A DNA stretch of 64,000 nucleotides from Leucothrix mucor DSM 2157 (GCF_000419525.1 NZ_ATTE01000001.1:2803501-2867500); one strand, 5' to 3'. Shown: positions 20,783-27,515, counted from the first letter of the stretch. The notes: a model not told the origin generated them from the letters alone. Program-made: numbers and translations.

Positions 20783-21027
20783 AATGTTACCTCCTGGGCT
20801 TCCATTTCTTTCCGGTGCGCCATCGCTTGTCGCTCACCTGCCATATCAATCAAAAAAATCAGATCATCAAAAAATTCATGCTCAGCAATTTTTAGTAGCG
20901 TGATTAAGCTGGCTACAGTCGCTTGCCAATCGCTCGTTGTGGAGGATTGCCACAGCTCAACAATAACGGCCTGAACCTTATGTAATCGAAACGCCGGATT
21001 AATCTCTAACGTGCTTTGAGTAGTCAT
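20779..21027 (-). CDS. Small hypothetical protein, 82 residues
   Basis: Start taken at ATG 21027, seven bases after an AGGAGG; a GTG one codon earlier is too close to it. The ATG overlaps the rep stop as TGATG. The product is largely helical and acidic (VASLITLLKIAEHEFFDDLIFLID). No family recognised. It sits where filamentous-phage-like modules often place a small replication or ssDNA-binding factor, but nothing in the sequence proves that role. Confidence 0.75.
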   Translation of the reverse strand: MTTQSTLEINPAFRLHKVQAVIVELWQSSTTSDWQATVASLITLLKIAEHEFFDDLIFLIDMAGERQAMAHRKEMEAQEVTL

Positions 21028-22325
21028 CACGCGGCCTCCTGCTCAAGATCAAAGATAAAGTCTTTCAGCCCGTCCTCACGGGTCAACCAATCAATAATTT
21101 TCTCGTATTCAATGCCACGTTGGATAAGCGTTCTAAACAAGCGACCATAGCTCTGTTTGGCCCAATGGATTTTCTTGCTGAGCAATAGGTTCTTTTCGCG
21201 GTTGAACTGCGTTAGTTGCGCCTGTGTAGCTTGCTCCAGTGTGAGTGATTCCCTGAATTCATCCATTAAAGCCCGAACGCCTGACCGGTCAATGGCAAAA
21301 TAAGCATCTGGTCTTAGCATGACATCCAGCGGAATTTCACGGCCTGTCCCTTTTCGGCTCATTTCATGCTCAATCCGAACCCATGCACGGTCGGTGCTGT
21401 CTGGCTCTGCTTCTGATCCAAGTAATTCTTTGCCTTTTTCGTAAGCTCTGAAGAAGTCAGCAGAACCCTTACGGCTGCCAATGTAAGCCGTTAAACCAGC
21501 CGGACAATGCTTTATGGGTTGATAGGACTCTGGTGTGATATCACTCACTGTCAGTGGCGACCAATCTCCCGCCATGCCGAAGGATTGCAGCATGTTAGGG
21601 TTGCGCAGCTTGTCAGACCTGAAAAGACCCTCATTGACTGCTTGTTTGAACAGTAAAGGCACGGTATAGCCTTTTGCTAGGCAGTATTCCCCAGGTAAAT
21701 CCAAAGCGATATCGGCACGGCTGATGCGCCACTCGTTCAACTGTAAGATGCTAAACAGCTCGTTCCACAACTCAGGGTAGTTAAGCTGTAACAACTTGCA
21801 GCCAAGGCCTGTTAACTCAAACATGCCACCCTTATTGCGTCCTGTCTCACTGGTGGCGATATGGCCCAAGGTTAGATAATCAGCGTCACGACGCATTAGC
21901 AACTTAGCCGACTGCTCATAGCCGTGTAGCCCTTTTTCTGTCCATACGGTTTCAATACCGGCTGAATTAAGAATGCCGCCCTTACCGTCGATATCACCCA
22001 TTGAAGCGCGGAAGGCATCCAAGTCAGTAACCGTTAATCGCAACCAGTCAACTTTGGTGATATTAGTCGCTAAGTTGTCTTTGGCGTGATTTGGTAATTC
22101 ATAACCCCCCGTATTACAGTACGGGGGATAGGTCGCGTTTTTCGCTCCTTTAAAATCAATAGGTTGAGTGGTTCTAACTTGATTAGTTACAGAACTATCG
22201 ATGTCTAAACCACCTACCGCATTCGATTTAAGGCTCAGAAGTGCTTCACGCTCTACTTGAAGCTTTTTGGCTTTATTACGGCTTGCACGAGCAGCATTTA
22301 CCACGCCTTTAGGAAGTTTGCTCAT
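21027..22325 (-). CDS. Phage-type replication initiation protein (Rep_trans / RstA-like)
   Basis: A 432-residue protein resembling the replication initiation factor family of filamentous phages and rolling-circle elements. VDWLRLTV (near 90) and WRISRADIALDLPGEY (near 197) match the characteristic acidic beta-strand motifs, and RIEHEMSRKGTGREIP (near 315) is also typical. By family it would nick a double-strand origin and start rolling-circle replication. The start is ATG 22325 with GGAGG 7 bases before it, overlapping the 55-residue gene stop as ATGA. Such a protein in an integrated island suggests an excised circular form that replicates. Confidence 0.8.
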   Translation of the reverse strand: MSKLPKGVVNAARASRNKAKKLQVEREALLSLKSNAVGGLDIDSSVTNQVRTTQPIDFKGAKNATYPPYCNTGGYELPNHAKDNLATNITKVDWLRLTVTDLDAFRASMGDIDGKGGILNSAGIETVWTEKGLHGYEQSAKLLMRRDADYLTLGHIATSETGRNKGGMFELTGLGCKLLQLNYPELWNELFSILQLNEWRISRADIALDLPGEYCLAKGYTVPLLFKQAVNEGLFRSDKLRNPNMLQSFGMAGDWSPLTVSDITPESYQPIKHCPAGLTAYIGSRKGSADFFRAYEKGKELLGSEAEPDSTDRAWVRIEHEMSRKGTGREIPLDVMLRPDAYFAIDRSGVRALMDEFRESLTLEQATQAQLTQFNREKNLLLSKKIHWAKQSYGRLFRTLIQRGIEYEKIIDWLTREDGLKDFIFDLEQEAA

Positions 22326-22489
22326 GATCGAACCTCCACAATAGACATGTATTTTATTTTTGCATTAGGGTTGGATGTAGAGATTTGGGCAAATGCAATT
22401 CTGCTGGCTTCTTCTCTCGATGTAGCGGAGATCAAAAGAATTTCATGCAGTGGGTAGTATATTTTGAACTGCCTAATTGAAGTGCTCAT
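22322..22489 (-). CDS. Small hypothetical protein, 55 residues, directly upstream of rep
   Basis: ATG at 22489 (GGGGGG 8 bases before), stop overlapping the rep ATG as ATGA. The product (MSTSIRQFKIYYPLHEILLI...) has alternating hydrophobic and polar residues and a segment SREEASRIAFAQI. It looks like a small alpha/beta protein; family unknown. Coupling at both ends makes it a credible member of the Rep operon. Confidence 0.65.
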   Translation of the reverse strand: MSTSIRQFKIYYPLHEILLISATSREEASRIAFAQISTSNPNAKIKYMSIVEVRS

Positions 22490-22596
22490 GACAATAACCC
22501 CCCGTTAAGAGACAGGCTGAGGAAGTACTGTGATGAGGTCAAAGGTGTAGTAACTAGGGACGTGCGTATGCAACGAGGTATGATAGAATCAACCAT
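22486..22596 (-). CDS. Small ORF, 36 residues, first candidate gene of the Rep operon
   Basis: ATG at 22596 preceded by AGGAG with an 8-base gap; its stop overlaps the next ATG as ATGA. The product starts MVDSIIPRCIRTSLVTTPL and resembles no known family. It may be a leader peptide that sets translation of the downstream genes. It overlaps, on the other strand, a 32-codon ORF; the coupling favours this strand. Confidence 0.45.
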   Translation of the reverse strand: MVDSIIPRCIRTSLVTTPLTSSQYFLSLSLNGGLLS

Positions 22597-22704
22597 GCTG
22601 AAAACTCCTATAAATTCGCGTTTATGTATGTATTTAGCGTTAGGCTTTGACGTTGACGCGTCTTAGCCAGAAGCCTTACCAGTTGACGCTGGTGGGGCTT
22701 TTTT
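22568..22704 (+). ncRNA. Possible short plus-strand transcript or peptide ending in a strong terminator
   Basis: A 32-codon ORF (22568-22666, MQRGMIESTMLKTPINSRL...) has AGGGA 7 bases before its ATG. It is followed at once by a terminator: arms 22671-22682 and 22689-22700 pair over 12 bases with G-U pairs, then six Ts to 22704. No other plus-strand gene lies upstream, so the terminator must serve a short transcript. An RNA antisense to the start of the Rep operon, like plasmid copy-control RNAs, would fit. No convincing promoter was identified. Confidence 0.4.
22671..22704 (+). terminator. Rho-independent terminator, plus strand
   Basis: Twelve-base stem (two wobble pairs), six-base loop TTGACG, then TTTTTT. 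The loop repeats part of GTTGACGC, seen also at 22652-22659. It lies between the minus-strand RHH gene and the Rep operon and points away from both. Confidence 0.75.
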
Positions 22705-22713
22705 ACTATTTGC

Positions 22714-22875
22714 TTATGCTGCTTCTGGTTTAGGCTTCTCCTTCTCTCGTTCAATTACTTCATTTAGCATCCGGACAATCTCACCATTCATTGATCGATT
22801 GTTTTCACTGGCAGCCTTAACAATCCATTGATGTGTTGCTGCGGGTAATCTAACTTGTGTTTTAGCTGTTTTCAT
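22714..22875 (-). CDS. Arc-like ribbon-helix-helix regulator, 53 residues
   Basis: ATG at 22875 with AGGAG 5 bases before it. The protein KTAKTQVRLPAATHQWIV... has the RHH signature: a short beta strand TQVRLP, helix A (ATHQWIVKAASEN) and helix B (RSMNGEIVRMLNEVIERE), closely like Arc/Mnt. It is divergent from a second RHH gene at 22971, with three palindromes between them. It lies upstream of the Rep operon on the same strand and probably represses it and itself. Confidence 0.8.
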   Translation of the reverse strand: MKTAKTQVRLPAATHQWIVKAASENNRSMNGEIVRMLNEVIEREKEKPKPEAA

Positions 22876-22891
22876 GTGTCTCCTTAATGTG

Positions 22892-22959
22892 CCACTACCG
22901 TAGTGGTATCGGTGCCACTATAGCAGTGGCATAAATTTAATACACCTATTTTAGGTGTA
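22892..22959. promoter_or_regulatory. Three-palindrome operator region between divergent RHH genes
   Basis: Palindromes: 22892-22906 (CCACTA...TAGTGG), 22913-22931 (TGCCACTATAGCAGTGGCA, near-perfect) and 22941-22959 (TACACCTA-TTT-TAGGTGTA, perfect arms). Their centres are 23 and 28 bases apart. The first two share CCACT half-sites; the third differs and lies nearest the plus-strand gene. The simplest reading is that two sites bind one RHH protein and the third binds the other. Confidence 0.7.
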
Positions 22960-22970
22960 ATATTCAGCAC

Positions 22971-23183
22971 ATGGCCAAACAACAAGACTTCTTTAAAACA
23001 CAAATTCGTATACCGTCAGATATTTATGGCGCGATAAAAGATGCCGCCGAAGAAAGTGGACGTAGCATCAATGCCGAGATAATAGAGCTGTTTTTAATTG
23101 GCCTAGGTGAAAAGGAACCACCCATAAACAGTGTAATGATCCGGAAAATCATACGAGAAGAGCTCCAAAAAATAAGCAAGTGA
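22971..23183 (+). CDS. Arc-like ribbon-helix-helix regulator, 70 residues
   Basis: An Arc-family DNA-binding protein: strand FKTQIRIP, helix A (SDIYGAIKDAAEES) and helix B (RSINAEIIELFLIGLG), then a short polar tail. The only clear plus-strand protein gene of the island, divergent from the second RHH gene with 95 bp between. The pair looks like a bistable repressor switch, as with Arc/Mnt or Cro/CI. The start ATG lies 11 bases after the third palindrome, so that site is placed to control this gene. Confidence 0.85.
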   Translation: MAKQQDFFKTQIRIPSDIYGAIKDAAEESGRSINAEIIELFLIGLGEKEPPINSVMIRKIIREELQKISK

Positions 23184-23229
23184 CCAAACACTAGTCTGGC
23201 GTGCTTCACAATAGGTGCGGCTCTGGTTT

Positions 23230-23745
23230 CTAGGTCGTAAACTTGCCGATTTCACCCTTGGCTTCAAGTTCTGCAATCATAAGTTTGTTTTTTTCGGCTG
23301 CTCTGTCCAATTCACGATTTACCTCATCCAGATCGATAGAAACGGCATGCGTAACTTCCTGCTCGATTTTATCTTGCCATCCATGTGCATTCTTCATGAA
23401 CAAATTTAAAAATGGTGAGTTCAGTGCCCCAACTACTCCGGCTTCAAGGATGTAAACCATTTGGCAATCGCGCGCACGCGTATAGGCTTCTAAAAACTCC
23501 GGGTGAACTGGTTCCTCGCTGTCTTTTTTTGTCTTGTTTGCCCAGTTCCAAAGTGTTCCCACGGTAACGCCGATCCCCAGTGCAAAGCGCTCCATCGTTG
23601 GCATTCTACGGGCTACCATTTGTATTGTTCCCTGCTTGTTAACACTCTCACGATAAGAGGGCTCATCAATCGAAAAGAACTCCTCCATTCTCTGTGCATA
23701 CTCAGGTTTGTACTTAGTTGGGCGACCATTCTTTTTAGGTTGCAT
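23230..23745 (-). CDS. Terminase-small / gp3-like DNA-packaging protein
   Basis: A 171-residue protein beginning KKNGRPTKYKPEYAQRMEEFF, a start typical of gp3-type phage packaging proteins. An HTH-like segment (RFALGIGVTVGTLWNWANK) sits near 58-78, and HPEFLEAYTRARDCQM follows. No large terminase, portal or capsid gene is present. A lone small terminase is used by some phage satellites to redirect helper packaging, so that role is possible. It may equally be a plain DNA-binding protein. An AAGGTG precedes the ATG. Confidence 0.7.
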   Translation of the reverse strand: MQPKKNGRPTKYKPEYAQRMEEFFSIDEPSYRESVNKQGTIQMVARRMPTMERFALGIGVTVGTLWNWANKTKKDSEEPVHPEFLEAYTRARDCQMVYILEAGVVGALNSPFLNLFMKNAHGWQDKIEQEVTHAVSIDLDEVNRELDRAAEKNKLMIAELEAKGEIGKFTT

Positions 23746-23760
23746 ATATCACCTTCAAAT

Positions 23761-23780
23761 CTCAATTATCGTTAATTGAG
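23761..23780. promoter_or_regulatory. Inverted repeat upstream of the terminase-like gene
   Basis: CTCAATTA and TAATTGAG (8-bp arms, 4-base spacer) lie 15 bases upstream of the minus-strand ATG at 23745. The position fits an operator over that promoter. Confidence 0.45.
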
Positions 23781-23882
23781 CTACTCACGATTTATTACTG
23801 TGGTGTGGTTGTTTGGGCAAATCTAAAGCTGGTTATCAGGAAGAGAAGTAATCCTCTGTATCGATACTCAGCAAGATTTATT

Positions 23883-24653
23883 TTATTTACCCTGCCAGAC
23901 ATTGAAGCCGCGCAGGGGCGTGTCATCCGTATCCGCTTTGCGGCTACCTGGTGTGGTGCCTTTGAAAATGATGGCAAGCTTTGCCAGTCCTTTTGCAGTG
24001 ATCATAGGCTGACTATATGAATGCCCATTCTTGGATACTCCTGAGCGCGTATTCATTAGGCCAGAAGTGATACGATGCTCAAAGGCGACACGTTCATTTT
24101 TACCGTTCTTGTAACACCATTTATTATTATCTACCCAAGCGCATAGAGCCTTAGGGCTGAGCTTTAACTGTTTGGCTGCATCACGGATAGAGTGTGAGCC
24201 ATTGGCATTCGATAGACGATCCAGTGCATTGGCTTTGGGTAATAGTATTTGATTCTGTTCTGCTATATCCGCAGCTATACGTAATGCCTCAGCAAAGGTT
24301 TGTGGCAATTGAGGGGCCTTAGGCTTTGATCTGTTTATCCAATACTCTGTGATCTGTCTGAGGTAATTCACGTCCTTAGTAGCAACCAGCATTTTACTTT
24401 CTACTTCCGGCAGGTCGTATAAGACTACTTGTCCATTAGGCCTTAGAGTGGATGGGATTTTCCCATCCTCTATTTCAGACCTAAATATCACCTTGATGTC
24501 GCGGTGAAGGTCACCTAGCAACATCGGCTTGGTTCGATTAGCATTTAACAGCTCTAGGATATCCCTTGATGACATAAAGTTTGTCGTTGTTGTAACACCA
24601 GATCCAGAAGTGGTTAGAACTGCTCCTGCGCCAAGGGCTTGCTTTGGATTCAT
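23883..24653 (-). CDS. Phage antirepressor, KilAC domain
   Basis: A 256-residue protein. The C-terminal KilAC/ANT domain (about 135-245) is seen in SHSIRDAAKQLKLSPKALCAWVDNNKW and ITAKGLAKLAIIFKG. The N-terminal part (SSRDILELLNANR...LPEVESKMLVATKD) resembles Rha-type antirepressor N-termini. Such proteins lift repression of prophage-like elements, often on helper infection or SOS. Start has a strong AGGAGGT 5 bases before it, one base after the AlpA-like stop, so the two are co-transcribed. Confidence 0.85.
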   Translation of the reverse strand: MNPKQALGAGAVLTTSGSGVTTTTNFMSSRDILELLNANRTKPMLLGDLHRDIKVIFRSEIEDGKIPSTLRPNGQVVLYDLPEVESKMLVATKDVNYLRQITEYWINRSKPKAPQLPQTFAEALRIAADIAEQNQILLPKANALDRLSNANGSHSIRDAAKQLKLSPKALCAWVDNNKWCYKNGKNERVAFEHRITSGLMNTRSGVSKNGHSYSQPMITAKGLAKLAIIFKGTTPGSRKADTDDTPLRGFNVWQGK

Positions 24654-24654
24654 C

Positions 24655-24888
24655 TTAGACCTCCTCTACAGCAGGTATGCCGTTATTCGCAAGCTCACGA
24701 ATATACTCAGCGTCCCATACTGACACTCGCGCACCATAACGCATAGGCTCCTGAATGCGTCCTTGCTTGACATACAACCAAAATGTAGAAACTGCAATAC
24801 CTAGAAATGGCGCAGCTTCCTTTACCCTTACCTTCCCCTCAGCCGCAAAAGGCTTTACTTGCACTGTTGTGTTCATCATTGACACCAT
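24655..24888 (-). CDS. AlpA-like HTH protein, probable excisionase/regulator
   Basis: A 77-residue protein with an AlpA/MerR-type winged HTH: KVRVKEAAPFLGIAVSTFWLYVK, followed by the wing RYGARVSVWDAEYIREL. In P4-type islands AlpA raises integrase expression or acts as excisionase. The start could be codon 1, 4 or 5 (MVSMM); the ribosome site AAGG fits the first best. It lies between the integrase/206-residue gene and the antirepressor. Confidence 0.8.
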   Translation of the reverse strand: MVSMMNTTVQVKPFAAEGKVRVKEAAPFLGIAVSTFWLYVKQGRIQEPMRYGARVSVWDAEYIRELANNGIPAVEEV

Positions 24889-24963
24889 CTGCCTTGTTTA
24901 GATGAATCTATTAGATAGTAAATTTTATGATTTAAATAACCATCTAGGGGGACTAAAGTCGGA

Positions 24964-25584
24964 TTATTTTTTTGGCCTGCCTTTCTTGGTGGCGATCTTG
25001 AACTCTTTAGCCCATAAAGTGCACTTTTTCAGAATTGTACTGCTTTTAACGCTCGGAAAAATTAAGCAGACCTTGTTAGCAAAGTCTTCATTGTTTTTGT
25101 AGTCAAGTCCCGAGTTAGGAACTAACTTCCATTCAAACCACATTTCTTTCACTTCATCTATATCTTTGTTTTTATTTGTTTTTCTGTGATGCTTCTTCAT
25201 TGCTTCCCTGGTTTTACTAGAGTGATTTACCTTTTTTATGGAGAGAATTTCCTTATCTACAACTGAGATTTCACTATTCAAATGATTCAGTTTTCTACTC
25301 AGTGATTGTTGATTAATTAATCTACAATGCTGAGAAATCAGCGTACGTAAAATTGGAAGTAAGTCATCTATTTCGGTGTTTTCTTTAGTAATGAGATTCG
25401 CAATCTCATTACCAATATGCTTAACTAATTCATGGTTTGATTTTTTTTCTGAAAACTTATCGGTAGCTTCAAGCACTATTTGATCGAGATCCCAAATTAA
25501 ATCAAGCTGCCATAGACTATCTGTGGACTGAACCCTATTTTGAAGAAATACTCTCAAATCTTTCATGTGGTATAGGTATTCCAT
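24964..25584 (-). CDS. Hypothetical protein, 206 residues
   Basis: No family recognised. Mostly helical and charged, with a possible coiled coil near 95-120 (NQQSLSRKLNHLNSEISVV), a Lys/His-rich stretch near 130 (REAMKKHHRKTNKNKD) and a basic C-terminus (KKGRPKK), suggesting nucleic-acid contact. AT-rich compared with the restriction genes. AGGTG precedes the ATG by 5 bases. Confidence 0.65.
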   Translation of the reverse strand: MEYLYHMKDLRVFLQNRVQSTDSLWQLDLIWDLDQIVLEATDKFSEKKSNHELVKHIGNEIANLITKENTEIDDLLPILRTLISQHCRLINQQSLSRKLNHLNSEISVVDKEILSIKKVNHSSKTREAMKKHHRKTNKNKDIDEVKEMWFEWKLVPNSGLDYKNNEDFANKVCLIFPSVKSSTILKKCTLWAKEFKIATKKGRPKK

Positions 25585-25615
25585 ATTGCACCTTCACAAC
25601 AACCTTAAGTAAAAG

Positions 25616-25666
25616 CCGCGCCACTTGGTAAGGTGTCCAGCTTGTCCCCCGTCGGGTAAGGCGCGG
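25616..25666 (-). terminator. Stem-loop after the integrase gene
   Basis: CCGCGCC (25616-25622) pairs with GGCGCGG (25660-25666) across a long loop. On the minus strand CTTTT follows. It starts 9 bases past the integrase stop and separates it from the 206-residue gene. The long loop makes this less certain than the other terminators. Confidence 0.5.
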
Positions 25667-25675
25667 TGAACTCTA

Positions 25676-26914
25676 TTATGCCTGATTGCGCTTTATGGGT
25701 ATTACATCGGCACCCGTTCGCAAACCGTCAAGATAATCCGCGTAATACTGCATCATGGCCCGGCGCTCTGGGAGATTCTCACTCCGATCATAAGCGCGCC
25801 TGACATCATTGCCGACTACATGGGCAAGCTGCCTTTCTATTAAGTCTGAAGAATAACCAAGCTCATAAAGCATTGTTGATGCCATCGCCCGAAAGCCGTG
25901 TGCGGTCATTTGGGTGTTGTCATAGCCTAGCCGCCTGATTGCCTGCCTTACCGTGTTGTCACTCATTGGTCGGCTTTTTGAACGCACACCCGGAAACACA
26001 AAACCGTATTGACCTGTAAGCGGCTGAAGGTCATGCAATAACTCTACGGCTTGCCGTGATAGTGGCACCACATGGGCAGAGCGTGTTTTAACTTTCTCAG
26101 GCGGTATTAGCCAGCGTGATTCCTGAAAGTCAATTTCGCCCCACTCCATGCGTCGAAGTTCGCCGGGTCTGGTGAATGTATAGGCTGATAGTTTTAATGC
26201 CGCTTGTACGGTGTAATCACCCTTATACGCCCAACAACCACGCAAGAAAGCAGCGACTTGTTGCGGCTCTGTAATCGCTGCAAAGTGCTTTTGCTTTACA
26301 GGTGGCAATGCCCCCTTTAAGTCTGCGGTCTGATCTCGTTTGGCCCTACCAGTAGCAACCGCAAATCTAAACGCCTGCCCTATTACCTGCTTTACTCTGT
26401 GGGCCGTCTCAACGACTCCCCTACTTTCAACACGCTTTAAGCATTGCAATATGTCCGGCGGTTCAATTTGGGATATTGGCACCGATCCAAGCCACGGGAA
26501 TACATCATTTTCTAATCTGGCTAATACGCGGGTTTTGTGGCTGTCGCTCCAGTTCGCAGAATAGCTAACAAACCATTCACGCGCTACAGATTCAAAGCTG
26601 TCTTGTGCTAATTGTTGCTTCACTGCTTTTAGGTGCTGCTTATGGGCTGAAGGGTCTACGCCTTTGGTAAGCTGCTCCCGTGCTTCGTCGTGAATAGTCC
26701 GGGCATGTTTCAGGCTCATCTCAGGATAAGCGCCAATAGAAAGCGTTTTTTCTTTTCCCAGTACCCGGTATTTATAGCGCCATAGCTTCGACACACTACC
26801 GCTGGACTCCCTCACCAGTAGATACAGGCCGCCACCATCACCATACTTTTTTGGTTTACCGTCTGGTTGCGGCTTTGCTGCCTGAATCGCTTTATCTGTA
26901 AGGTTTCGCTTCAT
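25676..26914 (-). CDS. int: Tyrosine integrase, P4/DUF4102 family
   Basis: Start taken at ATG 26914 (412 residues), where the conserved N-terminus KRNLTDKAIQAAKPQPDGK begins; an in-frame ATG at 26953 would add 13 residues outside the family alignment. It has the DUF4102 arm-binding domain (about 1-95), a core-binding domain and the catalytic domain. Catalytic residues are seen in FTRPGELRRMEW, HGFRAMAST, HVVG and RRAYDRSE (Tyr). Members insert into tRNA/tmRNA 3' ends, as here next to ssrA. One putative arm site (26916-26925) lies just upstream of the ATG, so the integrase probably represses itself. Confidence 0.96.
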   Translation of the reverse strand: MKRNLTDKAIQAAKPQPDGKPKKYGDGGGLYLLVRESSGSVSKLWRYKYRVLGKEKTLSIGAYPEMSLKHARTIHDEAREQLTKGVDPSAHKQHLKAVKQQLAQDSFESVAREWFVSYSANWSDSHKTRVLARLENDVFPWLGSVPISQIEPPDILQCLKRVESRGVVETAHRVKQVIGQAFRFAVATGRAKRDQTADLKGALPPVKQKHFAAITEPQQVAAFLRGCWAYKGDYTVQAALKLSAYTFTRPGELRRMEWGEIDFQESRWLIPPEKVKTRSAHVVPLSRQAVELLHDLQPLTGQYGFVFPGVRSKSRPMSDNTVRQAIRRLGYDNTQMTAHGFRAMASTMLYELGYSSDLIERQLAHVVGNDVRRAYDRSENLPERRAMMQYYADYLDGLRTGADVIPIKRNQA

Positions 26915-26915
26915 T

Positions 26916-26976
26916 TGGGGGTATCTCCACTCTGAAAGATTCAATGCCCCCAATTTATACCCCCATTGGGGGTAGC
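26916..26976. repeat. Right-end putative integrase arm sites
   Basis: TGGGGGTATC at 26916-26925 is the exact inverse of the left-end GATACCCCCA. Variants occur at 26943-26952 (AATGCCCCCA), 26956-26965 (TATACCCCCA) and inverted at 26967-26976. The last two form an inverted pair across one base. Clustering at both ends and upstream of int supports an integrase arm role. Confidence 0.6.
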
Positions 26977-27011
26977 TTTCAATGAACCAACTTAGATTAC
27001 TATAGACGAAA

Positions 27012-27046
27012 AAAAACCCTCAGAGCGTTATGCTGTAAGGGTTTTT
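27012..27046 (-). terminator. Rho-independent terminator of ssrA, island-borne copy
   Basis: AAAAACCCT (27012-27020) pairs with AGGGTTTTT (27038-27046), with an inner CAG/CTG pairing and eight Ts on the minus strand. It lies 32 bases past the tmRNA 3' end. The outer arms and flanks match the terminator at 9678-9711, but the loop differs. The island thus supplies a replacement terminator along with the ssrA 3' end. Confidence 0.85.
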
Positions 27047-27069
27047 AGACTTTCTTGTACCAGTTTGGA

Positions 27070-27091
27070 CAGTGTATTGGTGGAGACGGCG
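27070..27091. repeat. Right attachment-site copy inside the ssrA 3' end
   Basis: CAGTGTATTGGTGGAGACGGCG, matching 9733-9753 apart from one inserted A. It covers the acceptor-stem end of tmRNA (CCACCA complement) and a few bases beyond. Strand exchange must fall within the shared block. Confidence 0.8.
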
Positions 27092-27432
27092 GGAATCGAA
27101 CCCGCGTCCGCAAATCCGCTGCCTGAAGGCGCTACATGCTTAGATCCGTCATTAATTTAGCAAACTCAGTCTCGACGGGCAGAGAAAGAATCCGCGATTT
27201 CAGTTAGGTTTTAACGCTTTGGCCCTGAACAGTCCGCCACGCGATACCGCATAAATGATTCCCGTTCAGCACCTGCGGGCGAACACTGGCGGGAATTTAG
27301 CAGGCTGTTAAGCCGCTAAAGCGTAGTTGTTATCGTTAGCAACTAATAGTTTACAGCTGGGATTTAAGTGGTCACTGCATCCACTGCATGCTCCCCAGGT
27401 TTTGTAATCCACGTCGAAGCCAGGTCGTCCCC
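27078..27432 (-). ncRNA. ssrA: Transfer-messenger RNA
   Basis: A 355-base tmRNA. The 5' end GGGGACG (27432-27426) pairs with CGTCTCC before the 3' CCACCA. The TψC arm GGGTTCGATTCCC is intact. The tag frame reads ANDNNYALAA then TAA (27340-27308), differing from the E. coli tag by one residue (N for E at position 4). tmRNA with SmpB rescues stalled ribosomes and marks the product for ClpXP. The last bases are supplied by the integrated island, and function should be kept. Confidence 0.97.
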
Positions 27433-27453
27433 AAGATTACACGCTGGTGAATG

Positions 27454-27495
27454 ACGCAGTGTACTTCATCCCGAAGGAGCTGTATAGCACTGCGT
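27454..27495. terminator. Hairpin between the AraC-type regulator and ssrA
   Basis: ACGCAGTG (27454-27461) and CACTGCGT (27488-27495) form 8-bp arms, with a smaller inner TTC/GAA hairpin. It lies 21 bases past the regulator stop and 22 bases upstream of ssrA. It may end the regulator transcript; there is no T tract. Confidence 0.4.
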
Positions 27496-27515
27496 ACATC
27501 TATTACCAACTCTCT

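Larger units (their letters stand above)
9733..27091. mobile_element. Integrative element of about 17.3 kb in the 3' end of ssrA
   Basis: Bounded by att-like repeats of the tmRNA 3' end. The P4-family tyrosine integrase lies next to the intact ssrA copy, and matching putative integrase arm sites occur at both ends. Cargo: serine recombinase, DUF1566 protein, type I restriction-modification system, Rep operon, two ribbon-helix-helix regulators, terminase-small-like protein, KilAC antirepressor, AlpA-like protein. No capsid, tail, portal, relaxase, Zot or type IV secretion genes are seen, so it is not a complete phage or conjugative element. A satellite-like or mobilisable island carrying a defence system fits best. 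Confidence 0.85.

Noticed and set aside
19014..22596. Complete filamentous (inovirus) prophage
   Set aside because: The Rep protein fits, but there is no Zot/pI ATPase (no Walker A in the 519-residue protein), and no major or minor coat gene was recognised.
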